Shown: piece by piece, positions 1 to 6,692 of the stretch
How the letters are laid out: every line of letters starts with the position of its first letter
Numbering within the stretch: the stretch's first letter is position 1
NCBI GenBank assembly: GCA_022798855.1
Contig: JAAWNI010000004.1
Coordinates: forward strand, 1-26,661
Reading direction: 5' to 3'
DNA from: Lawsonibacter sp.
GTDB taxonomy: Bacteria > Bacillota > Clostridia > Oscillospirales > Oscillospiraceae
DNA length: 26,661 bases
Position numbers and translations under genes: made by a program
Notes under the pieces: generated by a model
The model's input: the letters and a program-made list of their open reading frames with translations, nothing else
Database searches by the model: none
What the model was told of the DNA's origin: nothing

Positions 1-770
1 CCCAAGGGGGCCAGGGCATCCACCACCTCCTGGTACAGCTCAGGATCGATGTGGTCCTTTAGCGTGGTGCCGTCAGAGTAGACCTGCATGGCGGTGAACT
101 CATCGATGCCCTCCTGGTTGTTGAAGTCCAGCTCGAAGGCGGCCAGCTCGGCGCTGGTGATGATGTCACGGAGCTGCTTGTGGAAGGGGTAGAGATTGCC
201 CCGGTCGGTGTGGATGGAGCCCAGAAGATACAGGGTGTTCCCGTTGCCCTCCGCTTTCCACAGCAGGCCCAGGGAGCCGGCGTTCTGCTGGTCGTAGAGG
301 GCCAGGATTAGCTGGTTGGCAAAGCAGGCGGCTTCCAGGAGGGTGCAGGGACGGTCCAGGGCCAGGCTGCCGCCGTCCCCTTTGACCACGCCCAAGCTGG
401 ACAAAAACTCCACCGGCCCGGCGTCAATGCCCTCGAAGGCGTAGGCCGCGGCTTCCTGATACAGCGCGTTGAGCACGCCGCCCCTTGTGGTGCCCACCAC
501 CAGGGAGCTGTTGATGTCGGAGTTGGCGGTCCCCAGCAGGGCCAGCTTGTCGGCCACCACTTTAGTCATTTTGTCCATCTGCTCCTGGGTAACGGTCTGG
601 CTGTAGTCGGTGTAGATCTCGTCGCCGAACAGGCCCAGGGCGTAGCCGTCGGCCACCATGCCGGCAGCCCACTGGGGGATGGAAGCGGCCTGCTCCGGCT
701 CGGCGGCCATGACGGGGCCGATGCTCCCCAGAAGGCCCAGGGCCAGCAGCAGGCTAAGTAGTCTTTTCAT
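1..770 (-). CDS. TraB/GumN-family secreted protein, C-terminus cut by window edge
   Basis: This gene reads leftwards out of the window, so only its first 256 codons are visible. The start is ATG at 768-770, with AAGGA just upstream and a good promoter at 816-843. Residues 1-22 form a signal peptide ending VMA-AEP, so the protein is exported. Residues about 30-160 resemble a weak S-layer-homology-like helical region (QWAAGMVADGYALGLF, then a second block near 105-150). From about residue 170 comes the TraB/GumN (PF01963) start, LWKAEGNGNTLYLLGSIHT, with the LGSIH motif at 183-187 followed by an ELD motif at 213-215. TraB/GumN proteins belong to a family with Tiki-like metalloproteases; the conserved GxxH and E are present. 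Substrate is unknown. Family assignment is good, and the remaining C-terminal half cannot be judged. Confidence 0.85.
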   Translation of the reverse strand, partial: MKRLLSLLLALGLLGSIGPVMAAEPEQAASIPQWAAGMVADGYALGLFGDEIYTDYSQTVTQEQMDKMTKVVADKLALLGTANSDINSSLVVGTTRGGVLNALYQEAAAYAFEGIDAGPVEFLSSLGVVKGDGGSLALDRPCTLLEAACFANQLILALYDQQNAGSLGLLWKAEGNGNTLYLLGSIHTDRGNLYPFHKQLRDIITSAELAAFELDFNNQEGIDEFTAMQVYSDGTTLKDHIDPELYQEVVDALAPL

Positions 771-815
771 CGTGAATCATCCTTTCTTTCGGGCAGCGCC
801 CAACTGTGCTATTTT

Positions 816-843
816 ATTGTAGCACGGAACGGGCTCAAGTCAA
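816..843 (-). promoter_or_regulatory. Sigma-A promoter for the TraB-like gene
   Basis: On the minus strand there is TTGACT (838-843), a 16-bp spacer, then TACAAT (816-821). Transcription would begin near 809, about 40 nt before the ATG. Confidence 0.65.
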
Positions 844-947
844 ATTAAGAAACGGTTAAAATCCTCTCCGCCCGCCTACCAAAAGATAGCACTTTACAGT
901 CCAAAAGTCAATCAAAAAATGCGGTAAATTTTCAATGCATTTTGTGG

Positions 948-979
948 TATAGTTTAGGGGGGCAAATTTACACTATAAT
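948..979 (+). promoter_or_regulatory. Promoter and candidate operator of the RHH gene
   Basis: A perfect -10 TATAAT lies at 974-979, about 30 nt before the ATG; the -35 is weak. A half-site TATAGTTTA at 948-956 is repeated inverted as TACACTATA at 969-977 (8 of 9 bases), overlapping the -10. This is a plausible autoregulatory site for the ribbon-helix-helix protein it precedes. The operator role is an inference. Confidence 0.5.
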
Positions 980-1009
980 GTACTCAAAAAGAATGAGAAG
1001 TGAGTCATT

Positions 1010-1192
1010 ATGGAAAAATTCATCATCACGCCCCGGGAGGACAAGACCGTCACCATGACCATCCGCATTGACCGGACCCTCCAAGAGCGGTACAACGACC
1101 TCTCCGCCCGGACCAACCGCTCCCGGAATGAGCTCATCGGCATGGCCCTGCAATACGCCCTGGACCATATGGAGCTGCGGGAGGACCGCTGA
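1010..1192 (+). CDS. Ribbon-helix-helix (CopG/Arc-type) DNA-binding protein, 60 aa
   Basis: A small cytosolic regulator. Residues 14-20 (VTMTIRI) form the beta strand that enters the DNA major groove as a dimer. Residues 23-34 (TLQERYNDLSAR) and 38-53 (SRNELIGMALQYALDH) are the two helices, with the Ser-Arg-Asn-Glu turn typical of the family (RHH_1, PF01402). The ribosome site is GAGAAGTGAG about 8 nt before ATG. No toxin gene follows, so it is not obviously an antitoxin. The next gene, cyuA, has its own strong promoter, so the two may be only neighbours, although control of cyuA or of the divergent TraB-like gene is possible. Fold assignment is firm; target is unknown. Confidence 0.85.
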   Translation: MEKFIITPREDKTVTMTIRIDRTLQERYNDLSARTNRSRNELIGMALQYALDHMELREDR

Positions 1193-1247
1193 CGCCTGAA
1201 AACACCGCTTCCTCATTTTACCACAGGGAAGGATGCACCACAACCGT

Positions 1248-1276
1248 TTGACCCGGGGCGGTTTTTCTTGTATAAT
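1248..1276 (+). promoter_or_regulatory. Sigma-A promoter of cyuA
   Basis: TTGACC (1248-1253), a 17-bp spacer and TATAAT (1271-1276). Transcription would begin near 1283. This excludes the upstream in-frame ATG at 1233 as the translation start. Confidence 0.85.
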
Positions 1277-1307
1277 AGACAAAAAAGAAAAAGCAAGGAG
1301 GACGACA

Positions 1308-2588
1308 ATGGACAAGACAAATGAGAAATACGGGGTCTATCTCCAGATTTTGAAGGAGGAGCTGGTCCCCGCCATGGGGTGCACCGAGCCCATCGCCATC
1401 GCTTACGGCGCGGCCAAGGGCCGGGAGCTTCTGGGCGGCCTGCCCGACCAGGTCCTGGTAGAAGCCAGCGGCAACATCATTAAAAACGTGAAGAGCGTGG
1501 TGGTCCCCAACACCGGCGGGCTCCACGGCATCGAAGCCGCAGCAGCAGCAGGGGTGGTGGCCGGCCAGGCCGGCCTGATGCTGGAGGTCATCTCCCAGGT
1601 GACGGAGGAACAGCGGGCGGAGATGCGTACATATCTGGCGGAGCACCCCGTCCGGGTGGAGTTTCTGGACGGCGACCTGGTCTTCGACATCCACATTACC
1701 CTCCGCCGGGGGGAGCACACGGCCAAGGTCCGCATCGCCAACTACCACACCAACATCGTCTACCTGGAGCGGGACGGAGAGGTCCTCCTCAGCCTGCCCG
1801 TGGAAGCGGGGGACGAGAGCAGCCTCACCGACCGGTCGCTATTGACCATGGCCGATATCTACGATTTTGCCCAGACGGTGGAGGTGGACGACCTGCGGGA
1901 GGTCATCGGCCGTCAGATCGAGTTCAACACCGCCATCGCCCAGGAGGGCCTGGCCCACAGCTACGGGGCCTGCATCGGCCAGGTGATCCGGGACACCTCC
2001 CCCGCCGGAGGCCCTATCGCCAAGGCGAAGTCCGCCGCGGCCGCCGGGTCGGACGCCAGGATGGGCGGCTGTGAGCTGCCCGTCATTATCAACTCGGGCA
2101 GCGGCAACCAGGGCATCACCGCTTCGGTGCCGGTGATCGTCTATGCCCGAGAGGTCGGGGCCGGCGAGGAGCGGCTTTACCGGGCCCTGGCGCTGTCCAA
2201 CCTGATCACCATTCACCAGAAGACCCGGATCGGCCGGCTGTCCGCCTACTGCGGCGCGGTGAGCGCCGGGGCCGCCGCCGGGGCGGGCATCGCCTACCTG
2301 GACGGCGGGGACTATGAGGTCATCACCCACACCGTGGTCAACGCCCTGGCCATCATCTCCGGCATGATCTGCGACGGGGCCAAGGCCTCCTGCGCCGGGA
2401 AAATCGCCGCCGCCATCGACGCCGGGGTCCTGGGATACCGGATGTATCAGAATGGCCGGCAGTTCTACGGCGGCGACGGGATTATCTCCCGGGGCATCGA
2501 AAATACCTTGGACAACGTGGGGCGCCTGGGGAAAATCGGCATGCGCTCCACCGATAAGGAGATTTTGCAGATCATGCTCCAATGCTGA
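1308..2588 (+). CDS. cyuA: Fe-S L-cysteine desulfidase / UPF0597 family (CyuA, YhaM-like), 426 aa
   Basis: Cytosolic enzyme expected to split L-cysteine into pyruvate, ammonia and sulfide using a labile [4Fe-4S] cluster; some relatives may act on L-serine. The start at 1308 is chosen because AAGGAGG lies 6 nt upstream and the promoter is at 1248-1276. The family signature VPAMGCTEPIAIAY is at residues 20-33. Cys25 has the position reported as functional in the Methanocaldococcus desulfidase, and Cys315, Cys355 and Cys362 (MICDGAKASC) match the cluster ligands, including their 7-residue spacing. A glycine/alanine-rich SGNIIKNVKSVVVPNTGG block is at 54-71. Length fits the 430-residue family. 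The gene stands alone; no cysteine transporter such as CyuP is adjacent. Cysteine rather than serine as substrate is inferred from family knowledge. Confidence 0.85.
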   Translation: MDKTNEKYGVYLQILKEELVPAMGCTEPIAIAYGAAKGRELLGGLPDQVLVEASGNIIKNVKSVVVPNTGGLHGIEAAAAAGVVAGQAGLMLEVISQVTEEQRAEMRTYLAEHPVRVEFLDGDLVFDIHITLRRGEHTAKVRIANYHTNIVYLERDGEVLLSLPVEAGDESSLTDRSLLTMADIYDFAQTVEVDDLREVIGRQIEFNTAIAQEGLAHSYGACIGQVIRDTSPAGGPIAKAKSAAAAGSDARMGGCELPVIINSGSGNQGITASVPVIVYAREVGAGEERLYRALALSNLITIHQKTRIGRLSAYCGAVSAGAAAGAGIAYLDGGDYEVITHTVVNALAIISGMICDGAKASCAGKIAAAIDAGVLGYRMYQNGRQFYGGDGIISRGIENTLDNVGRLGKIGMRSTDKEILQIMLQC

Positions 2589-2607
2589 CCCTCCGGCTGA
2601 TAAAAAA

Positions 2608-2744
2608 GGAATCCCCCAGTCACCGCCTGCGGCGGCGACAGCCCCCTTTAGCAAGGGGGCCTTTGGAGCAGGACCGGGGCCTTCAAGCGCCCAAAAGCCC
2701 CCCTTGTCAAAGGGGGGAGGGCCACGAAGTGGCGGGGGGATTCC
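2608..2744. repeat. Family A palindromic repeat, copy A1 (137 bp, complete)
   Basis: Starts GGAATCCCCC and ends GGGGGATTCC, perfect 10-bp terminal inverted repeats. Each half carries a small variable hairpin (CCGCCTGCGGCGG on the left) and a conserved GC-rich hairpin (CCCCCTTTAGCAAGGGGG on the left, CCCCCCTTGTCAAAGGGGGG on the right). The halves flank a central spacer containing TTTGGAGC and CCTTCAAGCGCCC. Transcribed RNA would fold strongly, so it may also end cyuA transcription. Confidence 0.85.
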
Positions 2745-2758
2745 ATTTGCGGGAAATC

Positions 2759-2801
2759 TGTAGGGCGCGGCGGCCCCGGCGCGCCGTTCTTTGGCGGTAG
2801 G
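2759..2801. repeat. Family B repeat, copy B1 (degenerate right end)
   Basis: Begins TGTAGGGCGCGGCGGCCCC, closely matching copies B3 and B4. The right inverted end CGCCCTACA is missing, replaced by GGCGGTAGGGG. It sits between A1 and A2. Confidence 0.6.
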
Positions 2802-2835
2802 GGAATTCCGCACCCCAGAACCGCTCAAAGTAAAA

Positions 2836-2971
2836 GAATCCCCCAGTCAGCGGCTTATGCCGCTGCCAGCCCCCTTTAGCAAGGGGGCCTTTGGAGCAGG
2901 ACTGGGACCTTCAAGCGCCCAAAAGCCCCCCTCTTGGAGGGGGCTGGCGCGGCGAAGCCGTGACGGGGGGA
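2836..2971. repeat. Family A palindromic repeat, copy A2
   Basis: Same orientation as A1 and nearly identical in the core (AGCCCCCTTTAGCAAGGGGG, then TTTGGAGCAGGAC and CCTTCAAGCGCCC). The left variable hairpin is GCGGCTTATGCCGCTG. The right end has drifted: GGGGGGAGAG replaces the expected GGGGGATTC. Confidence 0.8.
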
Positions 2972-2997
2972 GAGAAACATTGTAAAAAACCCGCTGT

Positions 2998-3052
2998 GTT
3001 ACTCCCTCAGCCACCGCCTGTGGCGGTGTCGGCTCCCTCTGTGAGGGAGCTG
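2998..3052. repeat. Family A-related half element (CTCCCTC variant)
   Basis: Contains CTCCCTCAGCCA, a hairpin CCGCCTGTGGCGG, and a second hairpin GGCTCCCTCTGTGAGGGAGC. The architecture is that of one half of a family A copy, with CTCCCTC replacing CCCCC. Together with A1, B1 and A2 it fills the gap from 2589 to 3078; I see no gene there. Confidence 0.6.
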
Positions 3053-3078
3053 ACGATAGAGAGTTTTTCGACAAACTG

Positions 3079-3106
3079 ACAGACCGCCCCGTTGGGGGCG
3101 GTCTGT
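3079..3106 (-). terminator. Hairpin terminator after the SLH gene
   Basis: Perfect 12-bp stem ACAGACCGCCCC / GGGGCGGTCTGT with a 4-nt loop, starting 5 nt past the SLH gene stop. The T-rich tail on the minus strand is weak (CAGTTTGTC), so efficiency is uncertain. Confidence 0.65.
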
Positions 3107-3111
3107 TTCGT

Positions 3112-4218
3112 TCACTTCAACGTCTCGAACATTTTCAGGGAGATGAGCAGGGCCTGCTCGATGCTGGCGCCGCCCTTGGGGCCGAAATTATTATCCCCAA
3201 TGCCGGTGACAATCTCCTTGCTGTTCATAAAGGCCACAGCGTTCCGGGCCCAGCCAGAGATTTCCCCGTCGTCGCCGAAGGTGGTAGCTTCCACGGCGGG
3301 AATTTCGCCACCCAGTTTGGTGTAGACGCTGGCCAGCATCACGGCGGCCTGCTCCCGGTTGACCAGGGCGTCGGGGTCAAATTTGCCGCCGCCCACGCCG
3401 CTGACAAAGCCCAGGTCCGCCGCCTGGAGGATCACGGGGTCCTCGGTGTCGGTGAAGGGGTTCTCGGAGACGGCGGGGGCCTTTCCGCCGCTCATGGCCT
3501 CGTAGAGCTTGACAGAGACAGCGGCGAACTGCGCCCGGGTGATGTCCACCCGGTAGTCACTGCCCAGGCCCTCGGGAGCCAGCCCCGCCTCCACGGCCAG
3601 GGCCACCCGGTCCTTGGCCCAGCCGCTCACCTGATAGGCGGAGTCGCCGGGGTCAGCGGGGGCGGGGTCGGTGGGGTCCTCGGGTTTGCTGGCCGCCATA
3701 GGCTGATCGCCGGCAACTGTGAAAAATCCGATATATTCTTCCCGGCCTTCGTCCAAAATCCTGATAGACGTATAGGTAAGCGAATCAGTGAAGTAGGTCG
3801 AGTGCCAATTCAGTTCATCCAGAATATCCCAAGAGGAACCGGTTGCCCAGGGCTCTGTATCGGTGCCATCGGTGCCATCATCAATGCCAGTGCTGTCCTT
3901 CGCCGTCCAAACTCCGTTCTCCAGCGTCAACTGCCAGCTGTTTGTTCCGTATGAATAGCTTTGAATCGGCTTGCCATTGTTGGTTGCGGTGACCGCGTAT
4001 TTCTCGACCTCCGGGGTGCGGTAGATATGGACAGTCTCGTCATACTCCTCGCCATAATCGTTAAAGTGGATGGTTACATCCTCCTCAAACAGAACGTCCG
4101 ACAGGGTCACGCTGATCCCGCCGTCGGTGAGTGTGGCCGGGTTCGCCGCAAAGGCGGGGACAGTCAGGCCCAGGCACACCGCCAGGGCCAGCGCCAGGGA
4201 TAAGGTCTTCTTTTTCAT
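3112..4218 (-). CDS. Secreted S-layer-homology (SLH) domain protein, 368 aa
   Basis: Exported cell-surface protein. Residues 1-24 are a classic signal peptide (MKKKTLSLALALAVCLGLTV, cut after AFA). Residues 26-176 form a Tyr/Thr-rich extracellular domain that I do not recognise. Residues 177-195 are a Pro/Asp linker (PEDPTDPAPADPGDSA). Three SLH repeats follow at about 196-243, 254-302 and 312-365; the first has ITRAQFAAV and the second VNREQAAVM, the usual anchoring-motif region. SLH domains bind pyruvylated secondary cell-wall polymer. The third repeat has ASIEQALLI in place of the usual TREQ, which may weaken that site. The start ATG has AGGAAGG upstream and a promoter at 4264-4292. The ligand of the N-terminal domain is unknown. 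Confidence 0.88.
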   Translation of the reverse strand: MKKKTLSLALALAVCLGLTVPAFAANPATLTDGGISVTLSDVLFEEDVTIHFNDYGEEYDETVHIYRTPEVEKYAVTATNNGKPIQSYSYGTNSWQLTLENGVWTAKDSTGIDDGTDGTDTEPWATGSSWDILDELNWHSTYFTDSLTYTSIRILDEGREEYIGFFTVAGDQPMAASKPEDPTDPAPADPGDSAYQVSGWAKDRVALAVEAGLAPEGLGSDYRVDITRAQFAAVSVKLYEAMSGGKAPAVSENPFTDTEDPVILQAADLGFVSGVGGGKFDPDALVNREQAAVMLASVYTKLGGEIPAVEATTFGDDGEISGWARNAVAFMNSKEIVTGIGDNNFGPKGGASIEQALLISLKMFETLK

Positions 4219-4263
4219 AAAATCCTTCCTCTCTTTAAAATGGTTGGGCCGCTCAGCGCTTCC

Positions 4264-4292
4264 ACTATATCACAAAATCCGACGCTGCACAA
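4264..4292 (-). promoter_or_regulatory. Promoter of the SLH-protein gene
   Basis: Minus-strand TTGTGC (4287-4292), 17-bp spacer, TATAGT (4264-4269) preceded by an extended -10 TGA. The start would lie near 4257, about 40 nt before ATG. Confidence 0.65.
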
Positions 4293-4367
4293 GGAAAATT
4301 TTGGGCAAAATACACCATTCACGCCGCTGATGGGAAATTTTGCGGGGGCCGTCCGCAGGAACAGATA

Positions 4368-4895
4368 TTACCCCTCGTCCTCCTTAAACACAAATTGGAA
4401 GCCCCCCAGCTTTGTTTTCTGGGATTTCCCGAAAAAGAACAGCTGGTATTGTTCATCGGAGAGATAGCGGTTGACGAGGGTCATTGTTCCGTCGACCATC
4501 CTCCATACCTCCCCCTCCTGGTAGAGGCCCGGCATGTGGGCGGCCATCCAGCTTCGCGCGTCCCGGAAGGTGGAGCTGTAGGTGATGCCCCCCTCCAGGA
4601 CCTCCTCCCCAATGGGGGCGGCGTCCTCTGTGGCGGCCCGGTCCAGCCCCATCTCCAGCCGAAGGCTCTCGTCGCTGGAAAAATGATACATCCCAACGGC
4701 GTACTCCCCCGGCTGGCCGTACTCCACCCGCTGCAAGCCCTCCACCCGGAAGCGCATGGGGGAGTAGTAGACCACAAAACCTCCGCCGTGGTAGTAGGCC
4801 GGCCGGTCCTCCAGCTGGAATTTCGCCGGGCCGGCCAGCTTTTCCAGCTCAGCCCGGGGCGTAAACTTACAAATTTCTTTCATTCTGAGCCACAT
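4368..4895 (-). CDS. Hypothetical cytosolic protein, 175 aa
   Basis: Not recognised. I chose the ATG at 4893-4895 because GGGAGG lies 8 nt upstream; an in-frame ATG at 4970 has no ribosome site and falls inside a dispersed repeat. The protein has no signal peptide or membrane segment. It is rich in Tyr, Phe and Gly, with PAYYHGGGFVVYYSPMRFR at 32-50, GEYAVGMYHFSS at 63-74, and a C-terminal strand-rich segment YQLFFFGKSQKTKLGGFQFV. This suggests a mostly beta fold. It lies 98 nt downstream of the CmpB-like gene on the same strand and may be read with it. Codon use is like its neighbours, so it is probably a real native gene. Confidence 0.6.
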   Translation of the reverse strand: MWLRMKEICKFTPRAELEKLAGPAKFQLEDRPAYYHGGGFVVYYSPMRFRVEGLQRVEYGQPGEYAVGMYHFSSDESLRLEMGLDRAATEDAAPIGEEVLEGGITYSSTFRDARSWMAAHMPGLYQEGEVWRMVDGTMTLVNRYLSDEQYQLFFFGKSQKTKLGGFQFVFKEDEG

Positions 4896-4926
4896 AAGTA
4901 AATCCTCCCTTCGTTTGAAAATAGAA

Positions 4927-4994
4927 ATATGCCCAACGGCGAAAGATTTGCTGTTTGGACGTTTTGACATGTTTCAAACAAGCCCTGGGCATAT
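4927..4994. repeat. Inverted repeat enclosing a copy of a sequence also found in the galK leader
   Basis: ATATGCCCA (4927-4935) pairs with TGGGCATAT (4986-4994) across 50 nt. Inside, 4968-4986 is 19 nt identical to 18656-18674, and similarity extends left to about 4952. The right arm abuts the stop codon of the CmpB-like gene, so it could act as a 3' hairpin for it. Confidence 0.6.
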
Positions 4995-6280
4995 CAGCCT
5001 CCTGTGGCGATCATGTTGGGCCAGCGATGCTCCATGAACCCGTCGCCGTACTGCCGGTCGATGAACTCCTCAAAGGCGTTGGCCGGCTCGGGCCGGACGG
5101 CCCGGGCGTCGTACCGGAGCATGGCGGCGGCGGTGAGCAGTCCGTTGCAGACCATGATGAACACCACCGCCCAGGTCGCGGCCTTCCCGGCCAGGGCGGG
5201 AAAGCCCTCGATGAGCCGGGACATCCCCGGGTAGATAATTTTGATCCAGAACACCGCCAGCACCCCCCAGAAGAAGCAGAACAGCACGTTGGTCCGCCCG
5301 CCGATGTTCAGGGGCATGTGGCTGTAGTCCCAGAAGACGGTGCCGAACACCAGCTCGGTGAACACGCTGCACAGGTACTCATAGGCCCCGCCGATGAAGA
5401 AGCCGGCGGAAAAGACAAAGAAGGAGTCCCGGCCGGCCAGCCGCTGGAGGGAGATGGTGAGCACCACCGCCCCCAGCCCCCAGACAAAGCTGAAGGGGCC
5501 GTAGAGCACGCTGGAGCGGCTCATCCACTGGCCGTTCACCAGCCCGCACCAGAAGGTTTCGATCACGTCCCCCAGCAGGGCGGTGGTGAGGAACACCCAC
5601 ACCAGCTTGTCCAGGCAGACCCCCTTGGCGAAGGCGCAGGCCCCCCGCTCCTCCGGGGACATCTCCCGAATGCCGGGGTAGGCCCGCTGGAGCCGCCGCC
5701 AGACAGCGGCGGTCATTTTTCCGGCAATCCGGCCCCCGCTGCTGCGGGCCTCCCGGCGCTCGTAGGCCTGGGCGCCCCCGGTGCGCAGGGTGTACAGCAC
5801 CCCGATAAAGTCGGCCGCCATCAGGGCCAGGAGCGCCCACAGGACGGCCCGCTTCACCGCCGTGGGCACCAGGGCCATCAGCCCCAGCACCAGCGGGTGG
5901 ACCATCAGGTAGACGGCGCAGCAGGCCCCCGCGATGAGCGCTGAGGAGATCAGGCCCCGCAGGCTGCCCCCCAGCAGACGGCTGCGGGCTTCACCCCAGT
6001 CCACATTGGGGCCCAGCTGGCGGTTCAGGTGGTCAGCGACGCTCTCGGCCACCGACACAGCGGCCATGGTGAACAGAAACTGCATGACATAGCGCCCCGT
6101 GAGGGCGGGCAGGGCGAGGAGCATCAGGTCAAAGGCCGCCCCGTAGGACAGCAGAAAGGGCAGGGTGAGAAAGCCCCGGTTGCGGAACGTCCGCTTGGCC
6201 ACGGCGTAGTACACCACCTCAATGCACCACCCAAAAAAAGAGTAAATCATCAGATAGAGCCCCAGCTCCAACCAGTCCAT
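4994..6280 (-). CDS. Membrane protein with duplicated CmpB-like (PF06541) halves, 428 aa
   Basis: Polytopic inner-membrane protein of the family often labelled 'putative ABC transporter permease (CmpB)'; transport has not been shown for it. The N-terminal half has FFGWCIEVVYYAVAKRTFRN at 15-34 followed by GFL..PF..SYG. The C-terminal half repeats that pattern: LGDVIETFWCGLVNGQWMSR at 236-255 followed by GPFSFVWGLG. Only the second half carries the family ending DYSHMPLNIGGR...FFWGVLAVFWIK (318-347). About 11 hydrophobic segments are visible, with a basic cytosolic linker at about 165-215. ATG at 6280 has GGTGGAGG just upstream and an extended -10 promoter at 6366-6394. No ATPase partner is adjacent. 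Confidence 0.75.
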   Translation of the reverse strand: MDWLELGLYLMIYSFFGWCIEVVYYAVAKRTFRNRGFLTLPFLLSYGAAFDLMLLALPALTGRYVMQFLFTMAAVSVAESVADHLNRQLGPNVDWGEARSRLLGGSLRGLISSALIAGACCAVYLMVHPLVLGLMALVPTAVKRAVLWALLALMAADFIGVLYTLRTGGAQAYERREARSSGGRIAGKMTAAVWRRLQRAYPGIREMSPEERGACAFAKGVCLDKLVWVFLTTALLGDVIETFWCGLVNGQWMSRSSVLYGPFSFVWGLGAVVLTISLQRLAGRDSFFVFSAGFFIGGAYEYLCSVFTELVFGTVFWDYSHMPLNIGGRTNVLFCFFWGVLAVFWIKIIYPGMSRLIEGFPALAGKAATWAVVFIMVCNGLLTAAAMLRYDARAVRPEPANAFEEFIDRQYGDGFMEHRWPNMIATGG

Positions 6281-6365
6281 ATTGCCTCCACCTTTCTTTC
6301 AAGTCTGTATTTATCCCGGATGCTCCGGAACCCGCCCCCCAGCGCTTTTCGGGGAGTTTCCCTGT

Positions 6366-6394
6366 ATTATACCACAGTCCGGGGGGATTTTCCA
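6366..6394 (-). promoter_or_regulatory. Extended -10 promoter of the CmpB-like gene
   Basis: Minus-strand TGGTATAAT with TATAAT at 6366-6371; the -35 at 17 bp (TGGAAA, 6389-6394) is weak. The extended -10 TGG can compensate. Confidence 0.6.
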
Positions 6395-6458
6395 CCGCCG
6401 TGGACGGTGGGGGGCGTCCTACTGCGCATTTTATCGCGATACGTGAATTGGCGCGCTC

Positions 6459-6487
6459 TGTAGGGGCGCACACTGTCCGCCCCTACA
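6459..6487. repeat. Family B repeat, copy B2 (minimal, 29 bp)
   Basis: TGTAGGGGCG (6459-6468) and CGCCCCTACA (6478-6487), a perfect 10-bp inverted pair around 9 nt. It is the shortest family B copy here and shows that the ends alone define the family. It lies in the 6281-6692 gap, which otherwise holds two promoters and one hairpin. Confidence 0.75.
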
Positions 6488-6546
6488 TTAAAATCCGCGA
6501 ATGGGACGCTTCCGAACGGTGGGGGCGCCTCCCTTGGAGATGGAAA

Positions 6547-6572
6547 GCCCCCCTCATGGGGGGGGGAGTTTT
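6547..6572 (+). terminator. Terminator-like GC hairpin, probably a family A fragment
   Basis: CCCCCC (6548-6553), loop TCAT, GGGGGG (6558-6563), then GGGAGTTTT. It resembles one conserved hairpin of family A without the flanks. No plus-strand gene precedes it, so a terminator role is doubtful. Confidence 0.35.
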
Positions 6573-6601
6573 GATGGAGAAAATTTTATGCTGTCCTGAT
6601 A

Positions 6602-6630
6602 TTGCCAAAGCGGGCTTGTTCTGCTATGAT
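6602..6630 (+). promoter_or_regulatory. Sigma-A promoter of guaA
   Basis: TTGCCA (6602-6607), 17-bp spacer, TATGAT (6625-6630) with extended -10 TGC. The leader is only about 55 nt, with a small GGGGC/GCCCC hairpin at about 6648-6659, too short for a purine riboswitch. Confidence 0.75.
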
Positions 6631-6692
6631 GAGTTGAAATTCTTTACGGGGCAAGCCCCCGAAATTCTGCGGAACACAGGCGGAGGGATACC

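Noticed and set aside
2608..2971. CRISPR-like array
   Set aside because: Repeats are few, long, self-inverted and irregularly spaced, with no unique spacers of constant size and no cas genes.
2452..3079. Several short plus- and minus-strand frames across the repeat-filled gap
   Set aside because: They translate the palindromic repeats; the same Pro/Gly-rich strings (such as PFSKGAFGAG) recur at other repeat copies.
4896..4970. N-terminal extension of the 175-residue hypothetical protein to ATG 4970
   Set aside because: That ATG lies inside the dispersed 34-nt repeat without a ribosome site, whereas ATG 4895 has GGGAGG at good spacing.
6631..6692. Purine riboswitch upstream of guaA
   Set aside because: The leader is about 55 nt and lacks the three-way junction signature of purine aptamers.
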